NCBI GenBank assembly: GCA_032164245.1
Contig: JAVMKO010000002.1
Coordinates: forward strand, 61,475,840 to 61,539,839
Reading direction: 5' to 3'
DNA from: Sternotherus odoratus
Lineage: Eukaryota > Chordata > Testudines > Kinosternidae
Length of the DNA: 64,000 nucleotides
Part shown: positions 1 through 11,977 of the stretch, piece after piece
Position numbering within the stretch: the stretch's first letter is position 1
Layout of the letters: every line of letters starts with the position of its first letter
Position numbers and translations under genes: made by a program
The notes under the pieces: model-generated
What the model was told of the DNA's origin: nothing
The model's input: the letters and a program-made list of their open reading frames with translations, nothing else
The model's database searches: none

Positions 1-1399
1 GTGAGTATTATGATAATACTATAAAATATCATCAGCACACCAAATTGTTCCTAATAGATATTTCTCTCTGTTTAAGTCCATATCACAGGGGCCCCGAGAC
101 CAGAGTGGAGTTTGCAGTTTGGATTGTTTTTTGCAAGGAAGGGACAAGAGCCATGTGCACCTGTCAGTACTAGGTATTTCATTTCATACAAACTTGTAAC
201 CAGTGAGATGTGCCTGTTAGCATCCTGATTGCCTTCTTTTTACATAGCATTACTTTCACCACTCTTCTTCCCTGTCTCTTTGTCCTTTTATAGTGTATGT
301 GTATTAGACACAATCCTTGCCCTTTCTCTGGGTTTGGAAAGTACCCGCTATTACCACAAATATGAACCCCATTTGTTCCACCAACAGCAGGAAATTGGTG
401 ACTAGTCCACCTGATCCCTGCTCAGAACTCCAGAAGAAAGTGAAAACACATCAAGATTCCAGCCAATATCTGGAGCAAGAAAATTTCTTCCAGACCCCAA
501 ATTGGTAACCAAAGGAACACAGGATTCTACACAATTTTTGATTTGCCTTCTTACATCAGTCTCACCCATACAAGAGAGATGAATTGCCAATTTTTAAAAC
601 AGTGACACACACAATTGCCCAAGAAAAACAACCTTCTTATCCCCATCTTGGGTCAGAAATTGTATAATTGGTCCATACACTCATCAGCAACATCTCGTCT
701 TTTCCTCTATCACTCTCATATTGCAAGAATGCCCTAACCCCTGGGCAATAGTTTAGTCTGAGGTGGATCTCTCTCAATCTGTCCTGCTGGAGTGGATCCA
801 TTTTGTATAAAATATTTGAATAGTAATTGGGCCAAAGAGAGAGAATCATTATGGCACTAACCTAACATGTGGAAGACCCAAATTCAAGTGCCTGCTCCAG
901 AGGCTATTTAATTATTTATACACAGTGGAACAGCTTCAAGAACAGAGATTGATAATCTCCTCCAGATTATCTCATAGCCCAGTGATTAATAAACTCACCT
1001 GCACTGTGGGAGATCCCAGCTCAAATCCCTTCTCTATGTCAACCTGAGTTTCCACATCCTGGGTAAGTGTGGTCCTCCTGGCCATTTTTTGAATTTCACC
1101 CTTCTTTTTAAAAATGTAGCCCTGAAAACTAAATATTTTGTTTGACTGAAACTAATTTTTGTTGACTTTTTCAATTCAACAACATTTTTCAGAATTTTCC
1201 ATTTCAATTTGACCCAACTGAAATGTTGTTGTTGTTGTTGTTTTGGTTTTTTGGGGTTGGTTAGTTTGTGGTTTTCTTCAAACTGCCAGTGAACTGACGA
1301 ATCCGTTATTTGCCCAGCTCTAGCGTAGGCCAAGCCTAGATATGTTATGATAGTATGTGTTCTATGAAATGATACGATAGCCTAATTTTGGCAATTAAT
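1..1399. repeat. Left edge; degenerate tRNA-like interspersed repeat at about 640-1060
   Basis: No exon recognised on either strand. Between about 640 and 1060 lies a degenerate turtle-type repeat: GGCCAAAGAGAGAGAATCATTATGG, then GGGAGATCCCAGCTCAAATCCC, which looks like a tRNA B-box segment. A short (TTG)n run sits at about 1225-1242. The rest is unremarkable AT-rich DNA. Confidence 0.4.
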
Positions 1400-1815
1400 T
1401 TATCTTTGACTATTAGCAGTAAATATGCCCAATGGCCTGTGATGGGATATTAGATGGGTGGAATCTGAGTTACTACAGAGAATTCTTTCTTGGTGTCTGG
1501 CGGGTAGGTCTTGCCCACATGCTCAGGGTTTAGCTGATCACCATATTTGGGGTCGGAAAGGAATTTTCCTCCAGGGCACATTGGAAGAGGCCCTGGGATT
1601 TTTCGCCTTCCTCTGCAGCATGGGGCACGATTCACTTGCAGGAGGATTCTCTGAACCTTGAAGTCTTTAAACCATGATTTGAGGACTTCAATAGCTCAGA
1701 TATAGATTAGGGGTTTACTATGGGAGTGGGTGGGGCAGATTCTGTGGCCTGCGTTGTGCAGGAGGTCAGACTGGATGATCATAATGACCCCTTCTGACCT
1801 TAATGTCTATGAAAC
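1400..1815 (+). mobile_element. CR1 LINE 3' end
   Basis: Text such as GGCCTGCGTTGTGCAGGAGG, TCAGACTGGATGATCATAAT and CCTTCTGACCTTAATGTCTA is the 3' end typical of amniote CR1 LINEs, 5'-truncated. No intact reading frame. Confidence 0.85.
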
Positions 1816-4800
1816 AAAGGCATTGGGGAAAGAATTTTTGCTATTTTTGTGGAGACACTGAAATTAGCACTGAGTGAGGGGTCATAATACATTGGACTAG
1901 GTATATCCCAGATGATCAGTACTAACTTCCTACAGTTGCAAGGATCAGTGGGTCTCAGTCATACACTGTCTGCTTCTTTGTTTCTAAGAGAATCATGAAC
2001 AATGTTTAAGTCCACTTTCATTATTGTGATTTATTATAGCCGGAAGCCGGGTAAGACTATGGACAGCCTGGCAGAGTTCATGACAACTTATCATTTACTT
2101 CTCTTTTGGTCTATCCAGTTTCCCTGGGATGGAGTCTTTATGACTTGGCCTATTTAAGCTGTACCAGACTAAAAGTTGGCTCAAAGACTGACAGCCTCTA
2201 ACACGGATCAGCTGGACAATTTTTTTATTCAAAAGACAGGCAAAGACATAAAATTCTTGTGATTTCAGATAAATTAAAGTTGTATAGAAAGACCCAAAAC
2301 AGCTTTGTTTTGAAAAAATGACATTTTGCAAGTAGTTAGCCTTTAAAATATAAAAAAAAAAAGACATTGGGGTAAAGGAAAAGGATCTTTTCCCTACAAA
2401 GATCCAAAGAGCTGTGAGAAATTTCCCAAATCCTGATATTAAGAAGGTGACAATTCTTTTGTTGTTTCAAAAGAAAATAAAATCTTTACTACAGTACACA
2501 GCATTTATTTGTGTAACATAGATCAAATGATACTCTGAAACTAGTGGTATACAATGCAATATATGTCTGCATTTTTATTTGACTTTTGTTAGGAACTTAG
2601 TCTATTGTCTTGAGTGGCAAATAAATCTTCATATAAAATTAATGCAATATAATATAATTTGCTCCCATCCTTTTCTATAGCATTATTGTATTATATTCAC
2701 CCTTGTAAACTGGTGAAAATTCAGAGATAACTGTCATTTAACTTAAGTTGTCCAAATCCCCTAGATTCTTCACAGATACTAGCTAGAAAGAGATATATAC
2801 TTGGCTGCAAGATCCAAATCAAAACTGAGGCTTATCATCTATATAACATCCCCATAAAATTTACATACACTTGACTGTATCACTCTCATCTTAGGCCCCT
2901 ACCTGAAATTTATTCCTTGCTGGCGTACCCTTCTACCATCCAAAGGCCTGCTGAACTCAAGTGAGAATCATATAAGTACGAATGGAACAAGTTGAAGGTT
3001 GCATGGAACAAGTTGAAGGTTCAGTCCACCACAGTCTAATCCAAAACCTACCAAAGTCTGGAATCTTTCCATGGACTTTGAATCAGGCCCTTAAAGTGTA
3101 AGTTACTTGAGCCAGGGACCATGTGCTCCGATATGTATGTACATGGTACAACGGTAATCCATTCTGATTGGGTATTCTGGCTGCTACCACAATATTAACA
3201 TTATTCCAATTACGTTTTCTCTCTTAATGGATCAGGCGTGGATAAGTAAAATGCACCCCATTCCAGAGGATCGGTGGAGGGCCCTCCACCCCTATAAACT
3301 CCAGGTCAAATCATAAAGTAAGTCTTTTGCATGGCTTAATGTATGGGCCTTCCACCAAGTTCCACCCCAAGCATTTCTTGCACAGTCAGGGCTGTTAGGT
3401 ATCTGTTACCTTGCTCTACTTTGATTTATATGGTTTCTTGTTTCTGAAAAACTGATTTGTTCACTTTCGTTATGTATTTAGTCACAGTTAATGGTAGGCT
3501 TTTGTCGTTACTTTTTAAAATTATGGACAAAGCAATGCAAAGTAAGTTTAAAAGAAAATGATTATACAAGTTCACAATCAAATATGGCCCTTAGTAAATG
3601 GATTTGTTAGAAATTAAGAGCAAAAGAATTTTTCTTTAGTTTGGAGTTCCTCGAACATAGATATTTATCATCTATAAACTTGAAAGCAAAATTATGACTT
3701 TAAATTTTAAAGCAAAACCGAAGTTGAAAATGTACTTGTAGGCTCAAATATATGAATGGTCATATCCCAGGCCTGCTCATTCATTTTTGCATTTGTCTTT
3801 AAGCATGCACTGTTTGTTGCATTCCCAGCTGCTACATTGGAAAAGTTTATATGCACAAATAAAATTCTACATTTCAAACACCCAATTCTGGTGCATCTAT
3901 ATGAATTTTTATCCCTGGATGTTCAAAGAGACTACTGGAAATCCCGTAGTAATAATTAGCATTTCACACAAAGATGCTTGTGCCATTATCACCACTTACA
4001 TTTCTGAACTGTTCTTCAGCTGCAACGTTCTCAGACTCATGACTGGGGTGCAAGAAAAGAAATATGGCAAGTAGACTGTAACAGTGATGGTACACATCTG
4101 CAGGTATAAAAAGTCAAAAACATCGTGTGAGGTAGAAACACAGAAGAAGAAAACATGAAGGATCTAGAATCACCAACACCAGCAGCTATCATAAGAAGAT
4201 TGTTCTATGGGATGTGCCCAACATATCTTGAGAGATCAACCTTGTTTGACTACAATCACTTAAACCTCAATCCTGAAACATCTCCCACACAGTCAGACCA
4301 CTGTGTTCACACCAAACCCTACTGAAGTCAATGGGAGTCCAGCTGTGACAGCCACCACCTTTGCCAACACATAGGGATTGAACTGGAGATCTCCAGAGCT
4401 AAAAGCATGAGCTGAGCCGCTACAGCTTGAGTTAAAGAATCAAGGTTTTGTAGCTCGGAGCTATATCAACTCCTACTCTGTCTGGATCAGCATGGAGGGG
4501 GACCCGTAAAACACAAACACGGCGGGTTATACCCCCAAATAGAGCTCCTTGCAGGATAGAGGTCTTAGACTGAAAACTGCAACAGGATCAGCTGTGTTCT
4601 GTGTACCTTTTGGGAAGAAACTAGCACACAGTGGGACACCTTTAAATTATCTGTGCTCTAAAGAAGTCCCAAGCCACCCCCCTAAAATCCTGTAATGTCC
4701 AGCTATTTCTGTTTAACTACAGTATTACTTATTTGTAGACATGCTTTCAGCACGCATCATCATAGTATATACAGGTACTTATTTCTGCCTTGTAGCCTCA

Positions 4801-5374
4801 TCGCTTAACCAATCCACTCAGAAGAGATCTCTGACAGGTTTGAAAGAAATATTGTTCTGCTACTCAGTGACAGAAAGCTCTTAGACACTGTAGTAGTGAT
4901 GGGCACCTTACAACTACCTGAAATAAATTAGATAAAATATTGTAGAGACAAGTCGAGATTAGGTTTAGCCAGGCCCCGTAATCCTTCTTAAAGGAGAGGC
5001 CTCACCATCCATGTTCCTTCTGCGAGTTCTATTGTACCATTTGGAAAAGGATACTTAAAAAAAAAAAAAAAAAAAAACCTAATGAGGGTTTTTTTTCCTG
5101 ATTGTTTTGTTCTTGTTTAAAAGCACCCACAGTGTGTAAATCAGTCATTTGAATGTATTCCATCCACAGACAAGACCAAACCATAATGTTGAGATCTTGA
5201 TCCTAACTGCCCCAAACATCAAAACTGGTTGGACCTTAAGTTACGATTTAGCTCCATCTGTAGTTCTAACCAAATGAAGGTAAAATTACTGTAAGGACAG
5301 GAAGAAGATGTTTTAATAGATCTACCCTACAACTAGGCAGGTGTCTGTGAGGAAACTAATGAAACACATTGGGT
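1816..5374. other. Gene-free AT-rich stretch
   Basis: No exon or recognisable transposon found. A poly(A) run lies at about 5056-5078, possibly the end of an old retroposed copy. If the CLC gene continues leftwards, this is intron. Confidence 0.4.
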
Positions 5375-5696
5375 CATTATAAAAGTGCCCTTCTTTAGGC
5401 ATGAGTGAGACATTCAGACACACTCTGGAATGTCAGGTGCTACACTTAGGGAAGAAAACCCAAATGCAGAATGGGGGATAACTGGGTTGACCACAGCACT
5501 GATAAGAAGGATCGGGGAGTTGTGGTGTATCACAACCTCAATGTGAGTCAGCAATGAGATGCTGTTGCAAAAAAAGAAATGCAATTTTAGTTTGCATTAA
5601 CAGAGGCATAGCATGCCAATCACAGGTGATAGTACTGCTCTGCTCAGCACTAGCTAGGCTTCAGCTGGTACTGTGTCCAATTTTGGTCATCAATGT
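5375..5696 (+). mobile_element. CR1 LINE fragment, upstream half (split by LTR)
   Basis: The sequence around GATGCTGTTGCAAAAAAAG, TTAACAGAGGCATAGCATG and CTGTGTCCAATTTTGGTCAT is the end of a CR1 reverse-transcriptase region. It stops at 5696 with AATGT, and the same element resumes after the LTR at 6444. Confidence 0.8.
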
Positions 5697-6443
5697 TGTC
5701 AGAAGTAGAAAGTAGCCTAGAATTACTTTTTACCTGTAAAGGGTTAACCTGAAAGTAACCTGAGAGGGGATGACAAACTGGAGATGCTAATCAATCTCGG
5801 AGACAAAGAGAGTTTAGTTTCGTTTCTCTCTCGTTCGCTGTTCGCTCTGGGATGAACCACACCCATGTCTTTACCTAGCTATAATCTTCTAACAAGTCAA
5901 GTTCAGTAGTCATTGAATTATATGCTTGAATTGTATCACTTGATCATTGATCCACGGTGTTCCTTACTGTTAAGCTTTAGCAGAGGAAGAATTCCTAGGG
6001 AGGGGGTCAGTGAGGCTGTGTGATGCAAGGGGTTTTTTCTATTGATTTCTGTACAAGGGATTAATGCTTTTCTCTTTTTCTTTAATTAAAATCTTTCTTT
6101 TAAGACTCTGACTGCTTATTTCCATTGGATAGATCCTGGTTTGGATCGGGCACGTCTCACAGAAAGTGAGGGTTTATTTTCTTTGTTTCTCAAGCCTCTC
6201 CCAGGTAAAGGGAGGAGATTTGGGGGGTGTTAAAGGGGGGCTCCAATTTACCTTAACCCATTGTTTTGGGGGCTTAAATTGGTGGTGACAGCAATATTCC
6301 AAGTCCAGACACTGGAGAAGTTTGTGTTCTGGGGGAAAAGTTTTAACCTAAGCTGGTAAAATAAGTTTGGGGGTTATTTCCTTTTTTCATACGGGTCCCC
6401 ACATCTTTACCCTAGAGTTCAGAGTGGGGAGGCAATCCTGACA
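5697..6443 (+). mobile_element. Solo LTR of an endogenous retrovirus-like element, copy 1
   Basis: 747 bp bounded by TGTCAG and CTGACA, short inverted ends of LTR type, flanked on both sides by the 5-bp duplication AATGT (5692-5696 and 6444-6448). No internal gag/pol region is present, so it is a solo LTR left by recombination. A second copy is at 36787-37479. TTAATTAAAATC before TTTAAGACTCTGACTG may be the poly(A)/U5 region. Orientation is tentative. Confidence 0.85.
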
Positions 6444-6902
6444 AATGTATAGGAAGGATGTGAAGAAACTGGGAAGGATGCAGAGACAAGTGACAAGATG
6501 ACCAAAGGGATGGAGTGCAAGCTATACAAGCAAAGGAGAAACTCAGTATGTTTAATTTGGAAACAATTGATTGAAAACATGATAGAGGTTTTCAAATACT
6601 TGAAAGGCTGCCATGAAAAATATGGAGAGAAGTTGTTCTTTCTTGCCATGAAGGGCAGGACAAGAAGCAATGGGTTCAAACCACAGCATAGCAGATTTAG
6701 CTTAAAGCTTCCTAACTGTAAGAAGAGTAGGACAATGGATCAGACTGCTCTAAGGAGGTTGTGGATGCTCCTTCACTGGAGTTTTCAAAAGGAGGCTAGA
6801 TAGCCATTCGTCCTGGATAGTTTAGACACAACAAATCCTGCATCTTGGCAGGGGTTTAGACTACATGACCCTTTCAGTCCCTTCTAACCCTATGATTCTA
6901 TA
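6444..6902 (+). mobile_element. CR1 LINE fragment, downstream half and 3' end
   Basis: Resumes the CR1 interrupted at 5696 (GGATGTGAAGAAACTGGG, GGGTTTAGACTACATGACCC) and ends in CCTATGATTCTATAG, the CR1 3' terminus. Confidence 0.85.
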
Positions 6903-8319
6903 GCTATTAAAACACATTAGGTAGTACATTTATGGAAACCAAGGAGCTAAGATAGAACTGTATCTGCAGTTATAGCTGCTTGTCATACAATTCTACCACA
7001 AGTCTGTTTCTCTGTATCTCAAATATAACAAGTTTATGAGCACAGCCCTTCCAAAACAGACGGAAGGACTGGAAATGGTTTGGGTCTTACGAAACAGAAG
7101 TTGGGTTTTGTTTTTGCAAAATCAAAATCAGGTATGGTTCATATCCAGCTCAAACTTTATCCAAAGCCCCCAAAATGTGTAGGTGGGAGTGAGACAGGTG
7201 ATTGGCTAGAGGATTCCAGTTGTGGATGGTTTTCATTGCTAAGTCAAGCAATTTTTAAAAGTTTTGATAATTTAAAAAAATATGCCACTAAACTGTTCAC
7301 CCAACCTAGGGAAACTGAGTTTTTGGAATTTAGTCATCATGATAAAAATATAAAGAAAAGGAAAGATATGTTCCCTAGATTCTTTGCAAACACTATCTGC
7401 ATTGTGATTTCCTTTTTGCAGGGAAAGGTGATGAATTATGGAGAAGCAAATATGGCCACATGTCAGGAGGGCACTTTATAAAGACAACCACCCATATTCT
7501 AAGGGCTGGAGATTAGAAATTCAGTTACCATTAATGGGAAGGTGCTCAGGGTTATCTTGTGGGAGTGGGAGATACCACTGTGATTTCTTTCCAAGTTTAA
7601 ATGCTGACTTGTTTATATAGGATTAGTCTTGGTTAATTAAAGTCACAGTGACATAGATGCTTTTAGTTACCTGACTCTATATCATTGTAATAAAAGCATG
7701 ATATGGTTCCTTTCAGATCAAATCACTACTGCCCTGTCTTGCTCTGACCAAGACATGATAAGACAAGACTTGTAACCTTCTAAAACCAATAAAAATGAAA
7801 GAATCTGAATAGGAGTTCACTTTGTTGCTTTCATTAACTTTGGTGAAGAATTTACATAAAATGGTTTTTTTTTTTAAAGTAAAGGGGGGGAAGGGATGAA
7901 ATGCATAAACCAAGGGAAATATGAAGCTTTAAGCAAAGCTATTCTAATAGCTAAAATATTTGGGCTATTTTGCTGACTTCATCAAGATGCTGAACATGCA
8001 TCAACTCCCATGGGCTCAAACAGAGGACGATCTGTATTATTTTTAGGAATACTGCGCATGTCTCTGTGTGTTTATGCTGGGTTACTTGCTAGGAGGGGAG
8101 ATCAATAGGGGATTTAGAGGAATCAAACAGGAAAGGCAAAACACTGACCTAGATAAGAAGCATCTCACAATAGCCAAGTTAATTAGCTGCAATGAAGCTG
8201 AAGCCAGCAAAGTTTCACAAGGCTAAGATATCAAAAAAGAGAGAGGGGAAAAAACAAATATTTGACAGTTAAAGGATTCCTGGCAGAAGGGGAGGGGTAG
8301 AAAGGACAGTCCACAGGTT
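6903..8319. other. Gene-free stretch
   Basis: No exon or well-defined transposon. Open frames here (for example 7080-7481 on plus) have no recognisable domain. Confidence 0.35.
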
Positions 8320-8625
8320 GAGGCTAACACACAGGCTACAGTTGGAGCTTGGGGGTGCAATTCCCAGCTGGAGCAGACATACTTGTGCTACCTCTCATCA
8401 AGCTAGCTACTAAAAATAGTAGTATAGCTGCAGTAGCACAGGCTCGTCACCCTAAGTACCTACCCACAGGATGTGGGTGGGTTTGTACTCAGGGCAGCTA
8501 TCCCTGCAGCAGTGTTGTCACTGCTTGTGCTACCATGACTAGACTACTATTTGGACTAGCTCAATGTCAGCTCAAGCCTGGAATCACACCTCCAGCTCCA
8601 AGTCTAGACATAGCCACAGAAGAAG
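8320..8625. mobile_element. MITE-like element with imperfect terminal inverted repeats
   Basis: The start (GTTGGAGCTTGGGGGTGCAA) and the end (CACCTCCAGCTCCAAGTC) are imperfect inverted copies, with further inverted similarity inward (CTAG near both ends). About 300 bp, no transposase. A chance open frame crosses it. Confidence 0.55.
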
Positions 8626-8821
8626 GGAGAAGCAGCAACAATCAGTCTGCTTCTTGCAGCCAGAGATGGGGTAACTGGGCTGAAGGGAATTTACCAAAGC
8701 CTGCAAGAAAAGATGAAGATGTAAATAAGACCCATGCTTATAGACTTTTCATTGTTTTATCCCTTTACTCTGCATGCTATGCATCTTTGGGTCAATAAAT
8801 AATGCTTCGTTTTGAGGAAGC

Positions 8822-9490
8822 TACAGGAACTCCTCACTTAACGTTGTAGTTATGTTCCTGAAAAATGCAACTTTAAGCAAAATGATGTTAAACGAATCCA
8901 ATTTCCCCATAAAAATTAATGTAAATGAGGGGATGAGGCTCCAGGGAAATTTTTTTCACCAGACAAAAGACTATACTGTAAGTTTTAAACAAACAATTTA
9001 ATACTGGTACAAAGTGATAATGATTGTGAAGCCTGGTTGAGGTGGAGGAGTCAGAGGGTGGGATATTTCACAAGGAATGCCTTACTGCTAAATGAACTAG
9101 CAATTGACTGAGCTCTCAGGGGCTAACTCTCACACTCTGCAGCAGGAAAGGAGGGAGGGCAGACAGAGACACACACCTTTAAGTATGCCAACTCTGCCTT
9201 GCTAATCAGATCAGTTTGCAGAGACCAGTGAGCTTGCAGAGAGCTCCCTCCCTCATGTGTCCCCCTGCTCTATAGATGGGGTAAGTGGGGTGCAGGAGAA
9301 AGGGGGAAGGGGACACCCTGACATTAGCCCCCTCTTCTTCCCTTCTTCCCCACACACACAGCAAGCAGGAGTCTCGGGGAGCAGCTCCAAGGCAGAGGGC
9401 AGGAGCAGCACATGGCAGTGGGGGGAGGGACAACAGAACTGCCAGCAAGGAGTTCATAATTCATTTATGAGAAAGCAACAACAGGTGAAG
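8822..9490. mobile_element. Tigger/pogo-like non-autonomous DNA element
   Basis: Begins CAGGAACTCCTCACTTAACG followed by CAATTTCCCCATAAAAATTAATG, a head I recognise from turtle mariner/pogo-derived repeats. The right end is not clear. GC-richer middle; no transposase frame. Confidence 0.5.
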
Positions 9491-9599
9491 ATGTAGAAGG
9501 AAGAAAGAGAGACTTCCATAGCTAAGACAATCTACAAGTGATAAATGAATAGTTGCAATTCATGATGTTACACAGCAAGGAAAAGCATGAAGCTTTCTG

Positions 9600-9870
9600 G
9601 ACATAGAAAAGACCCTGGTTATAATTAGTCCTCAATGGCATTGCAATTCTGTTTGGAGCCTCCCATCAACATAATTACTCCACCTCTGTGGGAGTTCGAA
9701 GCTATGTCGGAAGGAGAGTGTTGCCCACCAACACAGCACCAGTGTGGACAATGCTAAGGTCGATGTAACTTATGTTGCTCATAAGAGGGGTTTTCACACC
9801 CCTGAGCAACATGAGTTACAGTAACTGTTACATTGACTTAAGCGGTAGCAGGGACCAACCCTTAGGCTTT
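9600..9870. mobile_element. MITE with internal palindromic arms
   Basis: Contains TTATGTTGCTCATAAG and CCCTGAGCAACATGAGTTAC around TTTTCACACCCC, giving inverted arms, with GCTATGTCGG and AGTGTGGACAATGC as in common turtle MITEs. No coding capacity. Confidence 0.5.
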
Positions 9871-11782
9871 AGAACAAGAATGCCATCTCACTTTTTCCTC
9901 TTCTAAATGAGGTAAGTAAGTGAAGGAATACAAGAAATTCTTAAGTAAAACATCAGAGACTGATAAGGGGCAGGGGTTTCGAGAGGTTTATAGAAATCTG
10001 TTTTTGTACACATGGTTTAATGACTCATTTAATTAAGTCTTTTCTACACCATCATAACAATTACTAGCATCCCCTGGTGGCACTCAGCTACCATGGGGTT
10101 GTGACCCCATCACATTCTAAAACTGTTGGGTTTTGCCCAGGGCCACATATGGCTCCTTTTAAATATATATTTATTTATAATTGTATACCCTGTTATGACA
10201 GAGGTGGATGCTTCCTATACAAATGGGGTACAACTGTGTTGTAAATGGATACGCTCTACTCCGCTTGTAAGTGTGTTGAAGGGCAGAACCTAATGTCAGT
10301 ATATCTCAAAAAGCGTAGAAGAATTAAACCAGTAACCATTGTTCTCCTATGACACCAATATCCTTTTGCTCTCTCAGAGCAGAGGTTGGCGGATACGGTC
10401 ATTTGGGCAGACAGGCAGGCAAGGATTTCTATGGGTAGGGTCGGTGCCCTTTAATGTTTCCTCTTCAGGAGGGATCTTGAACTCAGAAATATACTGGCAA
10501 GTCGCCTAAGAGATGTCAACAACATGAGATTTTGGTTTGCATTCATTTCTCTCAAGAAAAAAGGACCACAGGGCCATTCAGGCACTTTAAAATATCGGAA
10601 AACCCTGCAAACTTCTGCAAAAAATGGAGAAAGGAAAATAATGGGAAGTGGGCATTCAGAAGATAAAACTGGTGGAGAACTCCAACTCGGAGTAATCTAC
10701 AAATAAAGTACAGAAGAATACTCTAAACACTTTGCCTTCTCCACCCCAAAGCCCCCTATGTCCTTCCCCATATTTTTGAATTTGAAAATGATGGAAATAC
10801 ACACACACACACACACACACACAAACCTTTCAGGCTAACAGTACTTTTCTAGTTCTTATGGAAAAATCCTTCCCACAAACTAAAAGCTGTACTCAATAGG
10901 AGACTAGATAGCTCTAAGGACTGGAAATAGGATAGATCATTTTACATCTAGGCCAGGCCTCAATCCAGCTATGAAGCAACATTTTAGAAGTTCTCAAAAT
11001 TCATCCAAAAGTTCTGAAGTCCTCTCCAACCCCTACGCCCCATGCATCTACCATTCCCCCAATAGTGATCCCTCTTCATGGGGTGTCATGTTACTTGGAT
11101 ATGTCGACCTCCCAATTGTCTTTTATGTTTTAAAGGTGCAGATATAGCAGAGGGATCTAATTGATTCATTTTTACTAAAGCAGAGGAATAGACTGACCCC
11201 ACAAGATGACAAGTGGATTAGAGTGGAAACAGGCCTGCCAGAGTGCCACTTGAAGATACCAAAGACCAGGCAGGAGAACATGTCACCCCTTGATTAGGGC
11301 AGAGAGGATGGAAAGAGGATGCAGCAACCATGGCTCTCCCAAATGCCAAGGTGGTCTGTTATAGCTGAGGAAGAATGAGGGGAAAGGAAATGTTTGGAAA
11401 TTACTGACACCAAAAATGAATGCAACAGCCATCAACCCAGCAAAACAGTTCTCCATACTGCTTAATAAATATAATATCATAAGAATGAAGGAGTGGCTGG
11501 GGGCAGGACGTAACGTAACGTGGTAAGTGCTGTAAAAATAATAAATAAAAACAAATACTGTACACTCCTACCTACGTACACACAAGCTGAAAATCCCTGT
11601 ACAAAATTTTGGATCCCCTCTGCCCATTGTACATCAATTGTGCTAAATCATGCACCAGAAAGTCACTTTCTCCTGACATCTGCTGTTCCATCTAGCCACC
11701 CTGTGACTGGTCTTCACTCTTACCTGAACCATTTTAAACATGACTTCAATCTTTAATTAAGAAACACACATTATTTACTTAC
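9871..11782. other. Gene-free stretch with an (AC)n microsatellite
   Basis: (AC)n at about 10799-10825. No exon recognised, though this is where the next CLC exon was looked for. Confidence 0.4.
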
Positions 11783-11977
11783 AAGAACCAGCACAGATTC
11801 CAAGAGCTTGCTTGTTTTTCTGAGGGATGTTTTTTGAATTGAGCTAAAGAAACGCTCACGTAATTTATTAATCTTTATATTTAGGGAAACAAAGAGGGCT
11901 CCAAAAAGTCCTCCAAGTACTCCAAGGAAAATGGCTGGAACGAAGGCCAAGACACTCATATCCAACAAGTTTTTAAC
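11783..11977 (-). CDS. CLC gene exon, last one found in the window
   Basis: 195 nt, exactly 65 codons (residues 324-388). Acceptor CAATTCAG|GTTAAA, donor GGTTCTT|GTAAGT. It encodes VKNLLDMSVLAFVPAIFLG and a glycine-rich helix, then a cytosolic loop (LNIKINKLRERFFSS, KTSKLLESVLVL), matching the CLC-7 segment GVVGGVLGAVFNALNYW to VIEAVLVA. No following exon was recognised between here and position 1, so this intron is at least about 11.8 kb or the gene is broken. Confidence 0.92.

Noticed and set aside
1..10. GTGAGTATTA at the first base resembles a plus-strand splice donor
   Set aside because: No exon side is visible and both supported genes are on minus; a chance match cannot be excluded.
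7660..7720. Minus-strand peptide with YYND before a TCAG|GTAACT donor, considered as the next CLC exon
   Set aside because: Stop codons right upstream, no in-phase acceptor, and no other CLC residues.
8349..8798. Plus-strand frame of 149 codons
   Set aside because: Lies mostly across a MITE with inverted ends; no domain.
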